A stretch of 64,000 nucleotides of DNA, from the NCBI GenBank assembly GCA_964487555.1, contig CAZART010000010.1, forward strand, positions 1 to 64,000, read 5' to 3'. The notes below the pieces were generated by a model, which was given only the letters and a program-made list of their open reading frames with translations, was not told the origin of the DNA and searched no databases. This document shows, piece after piece, positions 8,421-17,235 of this stretch (position 1 is the stretch's first letter; every line of letters starts with the position of its first letter). Origin of the DNA: CAZART01 sp964487555 (GTDB lineage: Bacteria > Bacteroidota > Rhodothermia > Rhodothermales > VXPQ01). The translations under genes were made by a program, and so were the position numbers.

Positions 8421-9486
8421 CCAGGTACACGTCCTGGATGGCGTGGATGATCTCTACACCCTCCTTCATCGGGCGCTGAAAAGCCTTTCGGCCGGCAATG
8501 AGCCCGAGGCCGCCGGCGCGTTTGTTGATGACGGCGGCGCGAACGGCATCCTGAATATCCCCCGCGCCCGTGGACGCCCCTCCCGAATTTACGAGCCCGC
8601 AACGAGCCGCGTAGCCGTTGACGACCTGGTACCGGGTCATGTCGATGGGATGGTCACTCATCAGCTCCGTATACATCCGCTCGTCGATTTTCCCGTAGTC
8701 GGGTCCCAGCGCCTTGAAGCCGCCGTTCACCGTCGGCAGCTTCTGCTTGATCAGATCCGCCTCGATGGTCGCGCCAAGATGGTTCGCCTGGCCGGTGAGG
8801 TCCGCGGCAAGCTCGTAATTGGCGCCGTTCGCGCCGTCGCCATCATGCGTGCGTAGCGCGCCCTCGCGCAGATAGCAGAAGAGGATCGTCGCCATCCCGA
8901 ATTCGTGCGCCGCGGAGAACGCCGCGCTAACGTGCTGTAGCTGATCCCCGGATCCGGGCGAGCCGAAAAACACCGTTGCGGCGACGCCCACGCATCCCAT
9001 ATTCCAGGCATCCTTCACGCGTGCGAATACGGTGTTGTCATTGCGGAGCGGATAGGTTAGCTGTTCGTCGTGATTGAACTTGAGGATGAGCGGAATGCGG
9101 TGGGCATACCGGCGCGCCACGGAGCCCACAACGCCGAACGTCGTAACGACGCCGCTGCAGCCCGACGCGACGGACAGTTCGATCGCCGTCCGCGGATCGA
9201 AATAGCGTGGATTCGGCACGAACGCACTGCCGGCTCCGAACGCAATGCCGTGATCAAACGGAAACAGCGAGAGATAGCCCGTTCCACCCAGTCGGCCGTG
9301 ACGAAAAATCGCCGCCAGGCTGCTCAACACCCGCGGCGCCCGGTCCGAAGGTCCGAAGATCCGCTCGACCACGTCGCCGCCGGGACGATGCACGTTCTCG
9401 CGCGCGATCCCAGTACATCGATGCCGGAGGAGATCCTCCGCCTCCTCGCCGAGCAGTTCTTCGACGGTATTTGTCATTCCAGGCAT
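8398..9486 (-). CDS. Class I fructose-bisphosphate aldolase, archaeal (DhnA/FbaB) type
   Basis: The protein is predicted at 362 aa. It matches the DhnA-type aldolase family, a TIM-barrel Schiff-base enzyme that interconverts fructose 1,6-bisphosphate with dihydroxyacetone phosphate and glyceraldehyde 3-phosphate in glycolysis and gluconeogenesis. Supporting text includes LSLFPFDHGIAFGAG, ILKFNHDEQLTYP, GATIEADLIKQKLPT (with the lysines expected near the active site), CGLVNSGGAS and GLIAGRKAFQRPMKEG. I chose ATG 9486 (MPGMTNTVEELL) over an upstream start at 9609 because the extra 41 residues look non-coding and an AGGAAAG stretch lies ahead of 9486. It stands alone, followed by a terminator. 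Confidence 0.88.
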   Translation of the reverse strand: MPGMTNTVEELLGEEAEDLLRHRCTGIARENVHRPGGDVVERIFGPSDRAPRVLSSLAAIFRHGRLGGTGYLSLFPFDHGIAFGAGSAFVPNPRYFDPRTAIELSVASGCSGVVTTFGVVGSVARRYAHRIPLILKFNHDEQLTYPLRNDNTVFARVKDAWNMGCVGVAATVFFGSPGSGDQLQHVSAAFSAAHEFGMATILFCYLREGALRTHDGDGANGANYELAADLTGQANHLGATIEADLIKQKLPTVNGGFKALGPDYGKIDERMYTELMSDHPIDMTRYQVVNGYAARCGLVNSGGASTGAGDIQDAVRAAVINKRAGGLGLIAGRKAFQRPMKEGVEIIHAIQDVYLDEGIDLA

Positions 9487-9699
9487 AGATTCGGTGGGGC
9501 GCTCTTTCCTTTCATGTTGAGGCGTCGTACGTGGCCGCGCCGGCCACCAATCCGGCCTCGCCCGCATCGAAGTTACGAAGACGCGCCGACTATCCCTCAA
9601 GTTGATCAAGCCGGGTCCACGCCCTTACCAGCCCATTTGTCCCGCCCAAATGCTACCTTCTGAATTCAAGCCGTTCCTCGCGTAAGCCACGCCGCCGTT

Positions 9700-10725
9700 A
9701 TGAGGCCTTTAGCCGCCGTTTTCCTGCTGGCAGCATCCTTTGCCGCCCAGCCGCTCCTGACCCAGCCGAACGTCGCGATGGGACAGTCTACTTCGTGGAT
9801 CACCTACGACGCGGAAGACGGCGCCGGCCAGGGCAAGCACGTCGTCTTCATCACCGGCGACGAGGAGTACAGGTCTGAAGAGGGCATGCCGATGCTCGCG
9901 AAGATCCTCGCAGAGCGTCACGGTTTCAAAGCGACCGTGCTGTTCGCGATCCATCCGGAGACCGGAGAGATCGACCCGGAAGTGGTGACGAACATCCCCG
10001 GACTTCACCTGCTCGAGGAAGCCGACCTCATGGTGATGTTCATCCGCTGGCGCGAGCTACCGGACGAGCAAATGAAACACATCATCGATTACACGAATTC
10101 CGGCAAGCCGATCGTCGGCCTACGCACGGCTACGCATCCGTTCGCGTACGAGAAGAACAAGGAGAGTCCGTACGCGAAGTGGCATTGGAACGGCCAGGAT
10201 CCGGCCGGCGGATACGGGCAGGAGGTCTTCGGTGAAACGTGGGCGTATCACCACGGAGAGCACGGCGACGAAAGCACGCGCGGCCTCATCAACGGTCTCC
10301 TGCAGGATCGGGCCATACTGAACGGCGTCGGGGATATCTGGGGTCCGACGGACGTCTACGGAATCCGCGCACTGCCGGAGAACAGCGAGGTCCTCGTGTA
10401 CGGGCAGGTGCTTCGCGGGATGGAGCCCGACTCGCCGCCCAACTACGAGAAATCCGTCATGCCGATCGCCTGGACCCGCACCTACACGGGCGAAACCGGC
10501 AACACGTCGCGCGTCTTCCTCACGACGATGGGCGCCTCAGTCGATCTCGTCAGCGAGGACCTGCGGCGGCTGCTCGTTAACGCCGTTTACTGGAGCCTTG
10601 AGATGGAGAAGGCGATCCCCGAACGAGCGGACGTGACCTACGTGGGCAAATTTGATCCGACTTATTTCGGATTCGGGGAGCACCGAAAGGGACTGAAACC
10701 CGCCGATCTCGCTCTCGACCGTTGA
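9700..10725 (+). CDS. ThuA-like domain protein, secreted
   Basis: The protein is 341 aa with an N-terminal signal peptide (MRPLAAVFLLAASFAAQ, with cleavage probably before residue 30). The rest is a ThuA-like fold related to class I glutamine amidotransferases: HVVFITGDEEYRSEEGMPML near the start, then DLMVMFIRWRELPDEQ, GLRTATHPFAYEK, and a conserved HHGEHG / ILNGVGDIWGPTDVYG section. Family members occur with sugar-utilisation genes, but their reaction is poorly defined. It stands alone between divergent and convergent neighbours; the nearby DUF1080 and MDR dehydrogenase genes suggest a common carbohydrate theme, which is inference. Confidence 0.85.
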   Translation: MRPLAAVFLLAASFAAQPLLTQPNVAMGQSTSWITYDAEDGAGQGKHVVFITGDEEYRSEEGMPMLAKILAERHGFKATVLFAIHPETGEIDPEVVTNIPGLHLLEEADLMVMFIRWRELPDEQMKHIIDYTNSGKPIVGLRTATHPFAYEKNKESPYAKWHWNGQDPAGGYGQEVFGETWAYHHGEHGDESTRGLINGLLQDRAILNGVGDIWGPTDVYGIRALPENSEVLVYGQVLRGMEPDSPPNYEKSVMPIAWTRTYTGETGNTSRVFLTTMGASVDLVSEDLRRLLVNAVYWSLEMEKAIPERADVTYVGKFDPTYFGFGEHRKGLKPADLALDR

Positions 10726-10776
10726 GGCGCGTCGAGATCCCACGGAACGTTCGGACGCGTCCCGTCTCCGCCGTCG

Positions 10777-11331
10777 TCAAGATCCGCGCTCGGTGCTCGC
10801 TCCGAACTTGTCAATGATCCGCCGAATCGTGTTCATGTTGCGCATCGTACTCGAGCCTCCGCCGAGCGCGCGGTTGAAATCAGCGGTCGAAATGGACGAG
10901 TCGCTCAGCCGGCCTTTCCGATGCCAGTAGACCTCACGCTCTCGGATCTCGAAGCGGTCCTCGGTTGTCTCGAGACCGCGAAGTCCCTGGGCCTCACTCG
11001 AACCCGGCGCGTCCCGCATAAAAATCACGTAAAGACCCCATCCGGCGTCGTGAGCGCCTGCGAACACGTGCCGCTCGGCGATATCGCGAAGCTCCTCCAT
11101 CGAGCGGACAAACGTGTGCACCTCATATCCGAGCCGCTCGCGCAGGTGAGCTTCTACGTCGCTCGCGACGTCTTCCTCATCGGCGTCTGCTTCGAATACC
11201 ACATTCCCACTCGCGATAAACGTGGCAACGTTGGCGTATTCGAGCTCCTTGAAAAGCTCCGCGAGGCGATCCATTTTGATGCGCCGATTTCCGAGATTGA
11301 TGCCGCGAAGAAAGGCGATATACCGTGTCAT
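10777..11331 (-). CDS. DUF1697 family protein
   Basis: The protein is 184 aa. The start is set by the family hallmark MTRYIAFLRGINLGNRRIKM; upstream residues in the same frame are Arg-rich and unconvincing. Other family text is FIASGNVVFEA, FVRSMEELRDI and the C-terminal ALGGGSSTMRNMNTIRRI. The family has no established biochemical function. Its ATG overlaps the stop of a small upstream lipoprotein ORF by four bases, suggesting that the two are co-translated. Confidence 0.85.
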   Translation of the reverse strand: MTRYIAFLRGINLGNRRIKMDRLAELFKELEYANVATFIASGNVVFEADADEEDVASDVEAHLRERLGYEVHTFVRSMEELRDIAERHVFAGAHDAGWGLYVIFMRDAPGSSEAQGLRGLETTEDRFEIREREVYWHRKGRLSDSSISTADFNRALGGGSSTMRNMNTIRRIIDKFGASTERGS

Positions 11332-11501
11332 GGCCGCACCCGCATGATCCCCACGTCGTTCGGCCCGTTCGGAGCGTCGACGCCGAGAGGCCACGTCCCC
11401 ATCAGGTCATCGGCAACGACCGGCGCAATGTCCGGACGCTGAGCACAAGATGCCGCCACAACGACAAACAGAAGGAGTGTAGGGCAGGTGCGACGCAACA
11501 T
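11328..11501 (-). CDS. Small predicted lipoprotein, coupled to the DUF1697 gene
   Basis: This 57-aa ORF begins MLRRTCPTLLLFVVVAASCAQ, a compact lipoprotein signal with positive N-terminus, hydrophobic core and lipobox (VAAS-C, Cys19). The mature part is only about 39 residues and contains DDLMGTWPL, reminiscent of the first strand of lipocalin-like domains (LxGTW), but too short for such a fold. Its stop overlaps the DUF1697 start (ATGA), which supports real translation. It could be a remnant of a longer lipocalin-like lipoprotein or a genuine small protein. Confidence 0.5.
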   Translation of the reverse strand: MLRRTCPTLLLFVVVAASCAQRPDIAPVVADDLMGTWPLGVDAPNGPNDVGIMRVRP

Positions 11502-11562
11502 GCTGTGTGGAAAGCTTGCCTGGACGGATCCTTCACGGTTTATTGTAGCCCCGCGCGACCTG

Positions 11563-11602
11563 TATGGAAGCGCTCGCAAAATATATGGAAGCGCTCGCAA
11601 AA
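11563..11602. repeat. Two-copy 21-bp tandem repeat upstream of the DUF1080 gene
   Basis: The 19-bp string TATGGAAGCGCTCGCAAAA occurs at 11563-11581 and again, identically, at 11584-11602. It ends 31 bp before the DUF1080 start, so it could be a regulatory site pair or a simple duplication in the leader. Confidence 0.8.
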
Positions 11603-11633
11603 GAATAATGTTTACAAACCGGCCAGGAAAGCA

Positions 11634-12320
11634 ATGTCTCGGCTAATTCTCCTGTTCGCGCTGCTGTGCGGCGTCAGCCATCAAGCCTCCCGAGCGCAGT
11701 CGTCGCTCCATCCCAACACGAGCGGTCCGGAATGGTCCGACCTCTTCGCTCCCAATCTGGCCGGCGCCGTCCGGCCCGACGGCGTATGGTCCATGGACGA
11801 CGGCGTGCTCACCGCGACGGAGGACGAAGTCCTCTGGACGGGCAAGGTGTACGACAGTTTCATCATCGACCTGGAGTTCCGCAACGCCGATGCGACGAAC
11901 AGCGGCGTCTTCGTCTACGTCAGCGACCTCATAAATTGGGTGCCGAACTCCGTTGAGATCCAAATTGCCGACGACTACGCCGAGCAGTGGGCCGGTGCGC
12001 CGAAAACGTGGCAGGCGGGAGCCGTCTTCGGGCACGTCGCTCCTGCTGAGAGCGCCGTCAAACGCCCGGGAGAGTGGAATCGCATGACGATCATGTGCCG
12101 TGACGAGCACATTTCAGTCCTCCTGAACGAGGTGCTGGTTTCCGAGATGGACATGAGTAAATGGTGGTCGGCCGCCGTAAATCCGGACGGGTCGGAGATC
12201 CCGGAGTGGCTCAGCATCTCTAAGGCGGACCTGCCGACGTACGGACACATCGGTCTTCAGGGCAAGCACGGTGATGCGCCGATCTGGTTCAGAAATCTTC
12301 GCATCAAGGAGCTGCATTAG
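11634..12320 (+). CDS. DUF1080 (3-keto-disaccharide hydrolase-type) secreted protein
   Basis: The protein is 228 aa with a signal peptide (SRLILLFALLCGVSHQASRAQS). The remainder matches the DUF1080 concanavalin-like fold: WSDLFAPNLAGAV, VWSMDDGVLTATEDEVLWTG, FIIDLEFRNADATNSGVFVY, PGEWNRMTI and the end motif GHIGLQGKHGDAPIWFRNLRI. Members are linked to glycoside or 3-keto-glycoside hydrolysis. ATG 11634 is preceded by AGGAAA. The gene overlaps the convergent MDR dehydrogenase gene by four bases at their stops. Confidence 0.87.
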   Translation: MSRLILLFALLCGVSHQASRAQSSLHPNTSGPEWSDLFAPNLAGAVRPDGVWSMDDGVLTATEDEVLWTGKVYDSFIIDLEFRNADATNSGVFVYVSDLINWVPNSVEIQIADDYAEQWAGAPKTWQAGAVFGHVAPAESAVKRPGEWNRMTIMCRDEHISVLLNEVLVSEMDMSKWWSAAVNPDGSEIPEWLSISKADLPTYGHIGLQGKHGDAPIWFRNLRIKELH

Positions 12321-13366
12321 GCGATCGCCGACGGTCGGAGAACGGCCTTTACGAAGTCACACTCGTGCATTTTTTCGAAGCAGTCCTCCCACTCGTCGAG
12401 CGCAGCCACTCGATTTACGATGGGACCGACATCGAGCTGCCCCGAGGCGAGCAGTTTCAAGACGCGCTCCCAGATCGGCCAGTTGTGCGAAAAGCTTCCC
12501 TGGATCGTGACGGCCTTCTGAACGATCGGATCGATGCTGAAATCGAGCGGCCGACGGCCCCATCCTACCTTCGAGATGTGCCCACCGGGTCGCACTACCT
12601 CGATGGCCTGCTTCAAGGTGGGGGAAACGCCCGCCGCGTCCACCACGACGTCGAAACCGAGGCCTCGATATGTAGATCCGACGAGATCCGGCACTTCCGT
12701 CGACAGCGCAGGAGAGAGGCCAAGCTCCCGCGCGACGTCGAAGCGGCGAGCGTCGCTCGTTAGACCCGAAACGACGACGCGGCCCGCCCCGCTTATCCGC
12801 GCCATCGCCCCGCACAGCAGCCCGATCGGCCCGGGACCGATAACGAGAACGTCGTCTCCGGGCTTCACAGCGGAATGGGCGCAAACCGCACTGTAGGCGA
12901 CGCAGCACGGTTCCGTCAAGGCGGCCGATTCGAAGGGCAACCCCGCCGGCACGTGATGCAGGCAGCGCTCCGGCACCCGAACGAACGACGTCATGGCCCC
13001 GTCGACGCCATATCCGAATCCCAGCCGAGATGGATCGAGATGATAATTCCCTGCACGGGATAACGGCGACGTCGGGTCGATAACCGCGGCTGTTTCACTA
13101 ACGACGCGATCCCCCTCACTAAACTCACGGACGCGTGGTCCTGCCTGCGCCACGATACCGCCGAATTCGTGGCCGAGGACGCAGGGGTAATTCACGGGCC
13201 AGCTGTGCGAACCCTGCCATTGGTGTACGTCACTGCCGCAGATCCCCACCGCCCGCACGGCCAACAGGACGTCCTCCTCGCCGATGCCGGGGACCGGTAC
13301 TTCGCGCAGCTCTACGCTCCCGGGTTGACTCCCGTAATTCACAACGGCAGGCATTGTCTGAGCCAT
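12317..13366 (-). CDS. Zinc-type medium-chain dehydrogenase (sorbitol/threonine dehydrogenase-like)
   Basis: The protein is predicted at 349 aa from ATG 13366 (MAQTMPAVVNYG). It is an MDR dehydrogenase: GICGSDVHQW gives the catalytic-zinc Cys, VLGHEFGGIV the His/Glu pair, EPCCVAYSAV and VLVIGPGPIGLLCGA the Rossmann NAD(P) site. Relatives oxidise polyols or threonine. The loop that in most relatives holds the structural zinc (four Cys, after the GDRV motif) reads RVVSETAAVIDPTSPLSRAG and contains no Cys, so the structural zinc appears to be absent. The substrate cannot be read from sequence; the sugar-related neighbours favour a polyol or sugar. Confidence 0.85.
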   Translation of the reverse strand: MAQTMPAVVNYGSQPGSVELREVPVPGIGEEDVLLAVRAVGICGSDVHQWQGSHSWPVNYPCVLGHEFGGIVAQAGPRVREFSEGDRVVSETAAVIDPTSPLSRAGNYHLDPSRLGFGYGVDGAMTSFVRVPERCLHHVPAGLPFESAALTEPCCVAYSAVCAHSAVKPGDDVLVIGPGPIGLLCGAMARISGAGRVVVSGLTSDARRFDVARELGLSPALSTEVPDLVGSTYRGLGFDVVVDAAGVSPTLKQAIEVVRPGGHISKVGWGRRPLDFSIDPIVQKAVTIQGSFSHNWPIWERVLKLLASGQLDVGPIVNRVAALDEWEDCFEKMHECDFVKAVLRPSAIA

Positions 13367-13447
13367 TGGGGTGTAAACGAATGAATGGTACGGGATCGAC
13401 ACATGGATATGCCGTTCGGACGACGCCGATGAGGCCTACCGGCGCAT

Positions 13448-14668
13448 TTAGATGCCTGAAGCGATCAGCAGCTCGATGTCCCTGTGAGGCATGCCGAACA
13501 TAGCGGCCAGGCTCTTCTTCGTCAGGTGGCGGCGGTATACATACGTGCCGTTGCGAAGTCCGACATTACGCCACAAGGCTTCGTTGATCGAACCGACCTC
13601 GCCGATCTGGACGAGGTACGGCACGAGCACGTTCGTCAGTGCGTACGTGGCAGTCCGGGCTGCATTCGACGGCATGTTCGGCACGCAGTAATGGATCACG
13701 CCGTGCTTCCGAAAGATGGGATCCGAATGGGTCGTCGGCCGGCTTGTCTCAATGCAGCCACCCTGATCGATCACCGCATCCACGATGACCGTCCCGGCCC
13801 GCATCGATTTGACCAGATCTTCGGTGACGAGCACGGGCGAGCGGGCGCCTTCGGCCATCATGGCGCCGATAACGACGTCGGCCGTCAGCACCGCCCGTCG
13901 GAGATACTGAGGCGAGGCCATGGCCGTCGTAATCCGTCGATCGAGGAAGTGTTCCAGACTCCGCAGCGCGGTGAGGTCGGAATCAAGCACGATGACGTGG
14001 GCACCGTAGCCGAGTGCGGTTCGTGCGGCCCACTCCCCTACGACGCCCGCTCCCAGGATCACGACCGTCGAGGGGGGCACGCCCGAGATGCCGCCCAACA
14101 TCACGCCCTTCCCGCCTTCGCTGCTTTCGAGATAGCGCGCAGCAATCTGTACCGACATCGAGCCCATGATCTCGTGCATCATGCGAACGATCGGCAGCGA
14201 TCCGTCCGGATCACGAATGAATTCGAATCCGATGCTGGTGATCTTCAGCTCCATCAGGCGCTTCAGAAACTCCGGCGTCGTATGCCCGAGGTGGAGGGCT
14301 GAGATCAAAATTTGCTTCTCCTGCAAATAATCCATCTCATCGCCGCTCGGGGGCCCCACCTTCACGATCATCTCGACTTTGCTGTAGAGTTCGGCGGGAG
14401 ATTCAACGATCTCGCCGCCATACTCCGCGTATTCGACGTCGGAAAAATGCGCCTGTGCGCCTGCCTGCTTCTGCACGAACACTTCGTGTCCGTTCGCAAC
14501 GAGCGCGGCCACCCCACTTGGGGCCAGCGCGACGCGGCGTTCTTCGTTCGAGATCTCGGCAGGCACACCGATTCGGAGCGAGGTATGCTTCTCGCCCAGG
14601 ACCGCCGGTTTTTCCATGGTCATCAGACCCGGATCGATGCTCAGGCCCTGGAGCGACGGAATTTCCAT
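13448..14668 (-). CDS. ald: Alanine dehydrogenase
   Basis: The protein is 406 aa, slightly longer than the usual 370 because of N-terminal and C-terminal extensions. It interconverts L-alanine and pyruvate with NAD and ammonia. Diagnostic text: RIGVPAEISNEERRVALAPSGV at the N-terminus, VKVGPPS, ALHLGHTT, the Rossmann segment VVILGAGVVGEWAART followed by the acidic VLDSD, and VVDAVIDQGGCIETSRPTTH. The next gene across the gap (a SpoU methyltransferase) is also on the minus strand but about 190 bp away, so the two may be transcribed separately. Confidence 0.9.
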   Translation of the reverse strand: MEIPSLQGLSIDPGLMTMEKPAVLGEKHTSLRIGVPAEISNEERRVALAPSGVAALVANGHEVFVQKQAGAQAHFSDVEYAEYGGEIVESPAELYSKVEMIVKVGPPSGDEMDYLQEKQILISALHLGHTTPEFLKRLMELKITSIGFEFIRDPDGSLPIVRMMHEIMGSMSVQIAARYLESSEGGKGVMLGGISGVPPSTVVILGAGVVGEWAARTALGYGAHVIVLDSDLTALRSLEHFLDRRITTAMASPQYLRRAVLTADVVIGAMMAEGARSPVLVTEDLVKSMRAGTVIVDAVIDQGGCIETSRPTTHSDPIFRKHGVIHYCVPNMPSNAARTATYALTNVLVPYLVQIGEVGSINEALWRNVGLRNGTYVYRRHLTKKSLAAMFGMPHRDIELLIASGI

Positions 14669-14856
14669 GCCGCGTTACGATTTGCTATAAGAATGGATAT
14701 GGGGTCTAAAATATACGCGTTACTTCGCTGTCAGTCCGCACGTTCCATTTAATGCATAGACGAACTGACATTGCTATCTAATGCGTATCTACGTATTGAT
14801 CTTTTCCCATGGCTTGGGCATGGCAAACACCTCGTCGTCGCCGCAACCCCACGGCA

Positions 14857-15642
14857 TCACGTCCTGCACCGTTGCCATTCATACAGAATGATCCCAGCCG
14901 CGATCGCCACGTTGAGCGATTCAGTGGCTTCCCCCGTCGAGCTTCCGGGAATGGCGACGCGCTCGTCGATAACGGCCGAAACCGGCGTGGAAATACCGTG
15001 CCCCTCGCTTCCGAGAACAAGAACCGACCTCGGATACGGATTCCAGGCCCGCACATCCGTCCCCTTCAAATCGGCCCCATAGATGCGAAATCCCTTCTGC
15101 CGCAGCATTCCAAGCATACCGGCCAGATCGTCGACGTGGGTATGCGCAAGGTCCCAAATCGCCCCCATGGTTGCTCTGACGACTTTCGGATGGTAGAGAT
15201 CGACCGTGCCCGGCGCCGTCACGACAGCATCCACGCCGAACCACGCCGCCGTCCGAAGGAGGGTGCCGGCATTGCCCGGATCCTGAAGGCCGTCAAGCAC
15301 GAGAATGCGCGTTGCCGACGTAAGGGTGTCGACCGAGACAGTCCGGATCGCCACCACCCCGAGCACGCCCTGCGTCGTTTCGACGGCAGAAATGGCATCG
15401 AGCTCCTCATCCGGTACGATGTGTACCGGCGCACTGGTCCTCGCCATCAGCCGCTGAATCTCGGCATCGTTCACCACGGAGTCGGCAATCAGGAGGTCCA
15501 GCAGCGGCACCTCGGCATCCAGGGCGGAACCCACCGAGCGGCGACCCTCTATCAGCGTCTGCCCGAGGCGCTCTCGATACTTTTTCTGAATGAGCGACGC
15601 CACTTCTTTGCGTCGTCTATGGGTGAGTGGTTCCGACATCAA
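14857..15642 (-). CDS. TrmH/SpoU-family RNA 2'-O-methyltransferase
   Basis: The protein is 261 aa. The N-terminal 90 residues form the substrate-binding domain (RERLGQTLIEGRRSVGSAL), and the C-terminal SPOUT domain carries the three signatures LDGLQDPGNAGTLLRTAAWF, LVLGSEGHGIS and IPGSSTGEATESLNVAIAAG, which build the trefoil-knot S-adenosylmethionine site. These proteins methylate ribose 2'-OH in 23S rRNA or tRNA; which RNA is modified here cannot be told. ATG 15642 and 15639 are adjacent. It is divergent from the glutamate dehydrogenase gene across 285 bp. Confidence 0.88.
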   Translation of the reverse strand: MMSEPLTHRRRKEVASLIQKKYRERLGQTLIEGRRSVGSALDAEVPLLDLLIADSVVNDAEIQRLMARTSAPVHIVPDEELDAISAVETTQGVLGVVAIRTVSVDTLTSATRILVLDGLQDPGNAGTLLRTAAWFGVDAVVTAPGTVDLYHPKVVRATMGAIWDLAHTHVDDLAGMLGMLRQKGFRIYGADLKGTDVRAWNPYPRSVLVLGSEGHGISTPVSAVIDERVAIPGSSTGEATESLNVAIAAGIILYEWQRCRT

Positions 15643-15741
15643 GATGATGAAAGATTCATGGGGAGTGGCGAAATAGAAACTCTACTTTTCATCTCCAGTA
15701 CTTTCCGCCTGCGCACGCAACGCGACGCACCCACCTTGAGT

Positions 15742-15771
15742 CGCGCACGATAAAATCCGCGCACGATAAAA
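15742..15771. repeat. 14-bp direct repeat with 16-bp period upstream of glutamate dehydrogenase
   Basis: CGCGCACGATAAAA occurs at 15742-15755 and 15758-15771. It lies in the divergent intergenic region between the methyltransferase gene and the glutamate dehydrogenase gene. Two operator half-sites or a small duplication are equally possible from the sequence alone. Confidence 0.7.
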
Positions 15772-15927
15772 GCGCACACGAGAACCATAGCGATCTATTC
15801 CCGTCAGCTTGCGTACGCATTTCGGAAAAGCGCTTTCCAGAGGTTGTCTACCCCGTCGCCGAGCGGAACGAAGAGCATACACGCTGCCGAATATGAACCG
15901 AGAACTCAGAATCCGGAACGAATAACC

Positions 15928-17235
15928 ATGCCCTACAAGCGCAGCGTATACGAACGGGCCGTCTACCAGGAGCCCGCGCCCATTCCCGATCGCGAGAATC
16001 CGTTCCGTTCGATGATGGAACGCTTCGATATCGCGGCGGAAATCCTCGAGCTCGATCCTGGATTCTACGAATATCTCCTCTCCCCCGCGCGGGTCTTCGT
16101 CACGGCGGTTCCGGTGATCATGGACACCGGACGCATCAAAGTGTTCGAGGGAATCCGGGTTATTCACAACGAGATCCTCGGGCCGAGCAAAGGGGGAATC
16201 CGCTATGCGCCCGACGTTCGCCTCGATGAGATAAAGGCACTTGCGGCCTGGATGACCTGGAAATGTGCCGTCGTCAGCGTGCCGTTCGGCGGCGCGAAGG
16301 GCGGCGTCGTTTGTAATCCGCGCGAGATGAGCCCCGGTGAGCTCGAGCGCCTCACGCGCCGCTACACCGCCAACATGATCGACGTGTTCGGACCCGATCG
16401 CGATATCCCCGCGCCGGATATGAATACCAACGAGCAAATCATGGCGTGGATTCTCGATACGTACTCGATGCACGCGAAGCGGACGGAGAATGCCGTCGTG
16501 ACGGGCAAACCTATTATGCTGGGCGGATCGTACGGACGCAAAGAGGCCACCGGCCGCGGCGTGATGACCGTTACCCTCGCCGCGATGGACCGGATCGGGC
16601 TGCGCCCGGCGGACTGCACCGTGGCCGTGCAGGGCTTCGGCAACGTGGGCTCGATCGCGGCGCGTCTTCTGCAGGAACAGGGCTGCAAGATCGTAGCCGT
16701 GAGCGACATCACGAGCGGCTACTACAATGAGAACGGGCTCGACGTCCAGTCGATGATCGAGTACGCCTCGGCGAACAGGAATTCACTCGAAGGCTTTCAC
16801 GATGCCGAGAAGATCTCTAACGAGGAATTGCTTACGCTGGACGCCGACGTCCTCGTACCGGCCGCTAAAGAAGACCAGATCAACAAGCGAATCGCCCGCG
16901 ACGTAAAAGCGAAAATCATCGCCGAAGGGGCCAACGGCCCCACGACCCCCGATGCCGATGATATCCTCAACGAAAAAGGAGTGATCGTAATTCCGGATAT
17001 TCTGGCGAACGCCGGCGGCGTTACGGTTTCTTATTTTGAGTGGGTTCAGAATCGTCAGGGCTACTTCTGGACGCTTGACCGGGTCAACCGTCGTCTCGAC
17101 CGAATCATGCGCACCGCATTCGAGAATGTTTTTGAGGCCAGCAAGAAATACAACGTTTCTATGCGAATCGGGGCGTACGTGCTCGCGATCGACAAGGTCG
17201 CCAGCGCGCTGCGAATGCGCGGTATCTATGCTTGA
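15928..17235 (+). CDS. Glu/Leu/Phe/Val-family dehydrogenase, probable glutamate dehydrogenase
   Basis: The protein is 435 aa, the usual length for the hexameric class. It interconverts glutamate with 2-oxoglutarate and ammonia. Signatures: KVFEGIRVIHNEILGPSKGG, MTWKCAVVSVPFGGAKGGV (with the catalytic Lys), DIPAPDMNTNEQIMAW, GGSYGRKEATGRG and the Rossmann motif VAVQGFGNVGSIAAR followed by AVSD. The C-terminal NAGGVTVSYFEWVQNRQGYFW is typical of the family. ATG 15928 gives MPYKRSVYERAV; an upstream in-frame extension to 15844 looks non-coding. The next gene starts inside its last codons. Confidence 0.92.
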   Translation: MPYKRSVYERAVYQEPAPIPDRENPFRSMMERFDIAAEILELDPGFYEYLLSPARVFVTAVPVIMDTGRIKVFEGIRVIHNEILGPSKGGIRYAPDVRLDEIKALAAWMTWKCAVVSVPFGGAKGGVVCNPREMSPGELERLTRRYTANMIDVFGPDRDIPAPDMNTNEQIMAWILDTYSMHAKRTENAVVTGKPIMLGGSYGRKEATGRGVMTVTLAAMDRIGLRPADCTVAVQGFGNVGSIAARLLQEQGCKIVAVSDITSGYYNENGLDVQSMIEYASANRNSLEGFHDAEKISNEELLTLDADVLVPAAKEDQINKRIARDVKAKIIAEGANGPTTPDADDILNEKGVIVIPDILANAGGVTVSYFEWVQNRQGYFWTLDRVNRRLDRIMRTAFENVFEASKKYNVSMRIGAYVLAIDKVASALRMRGIYA

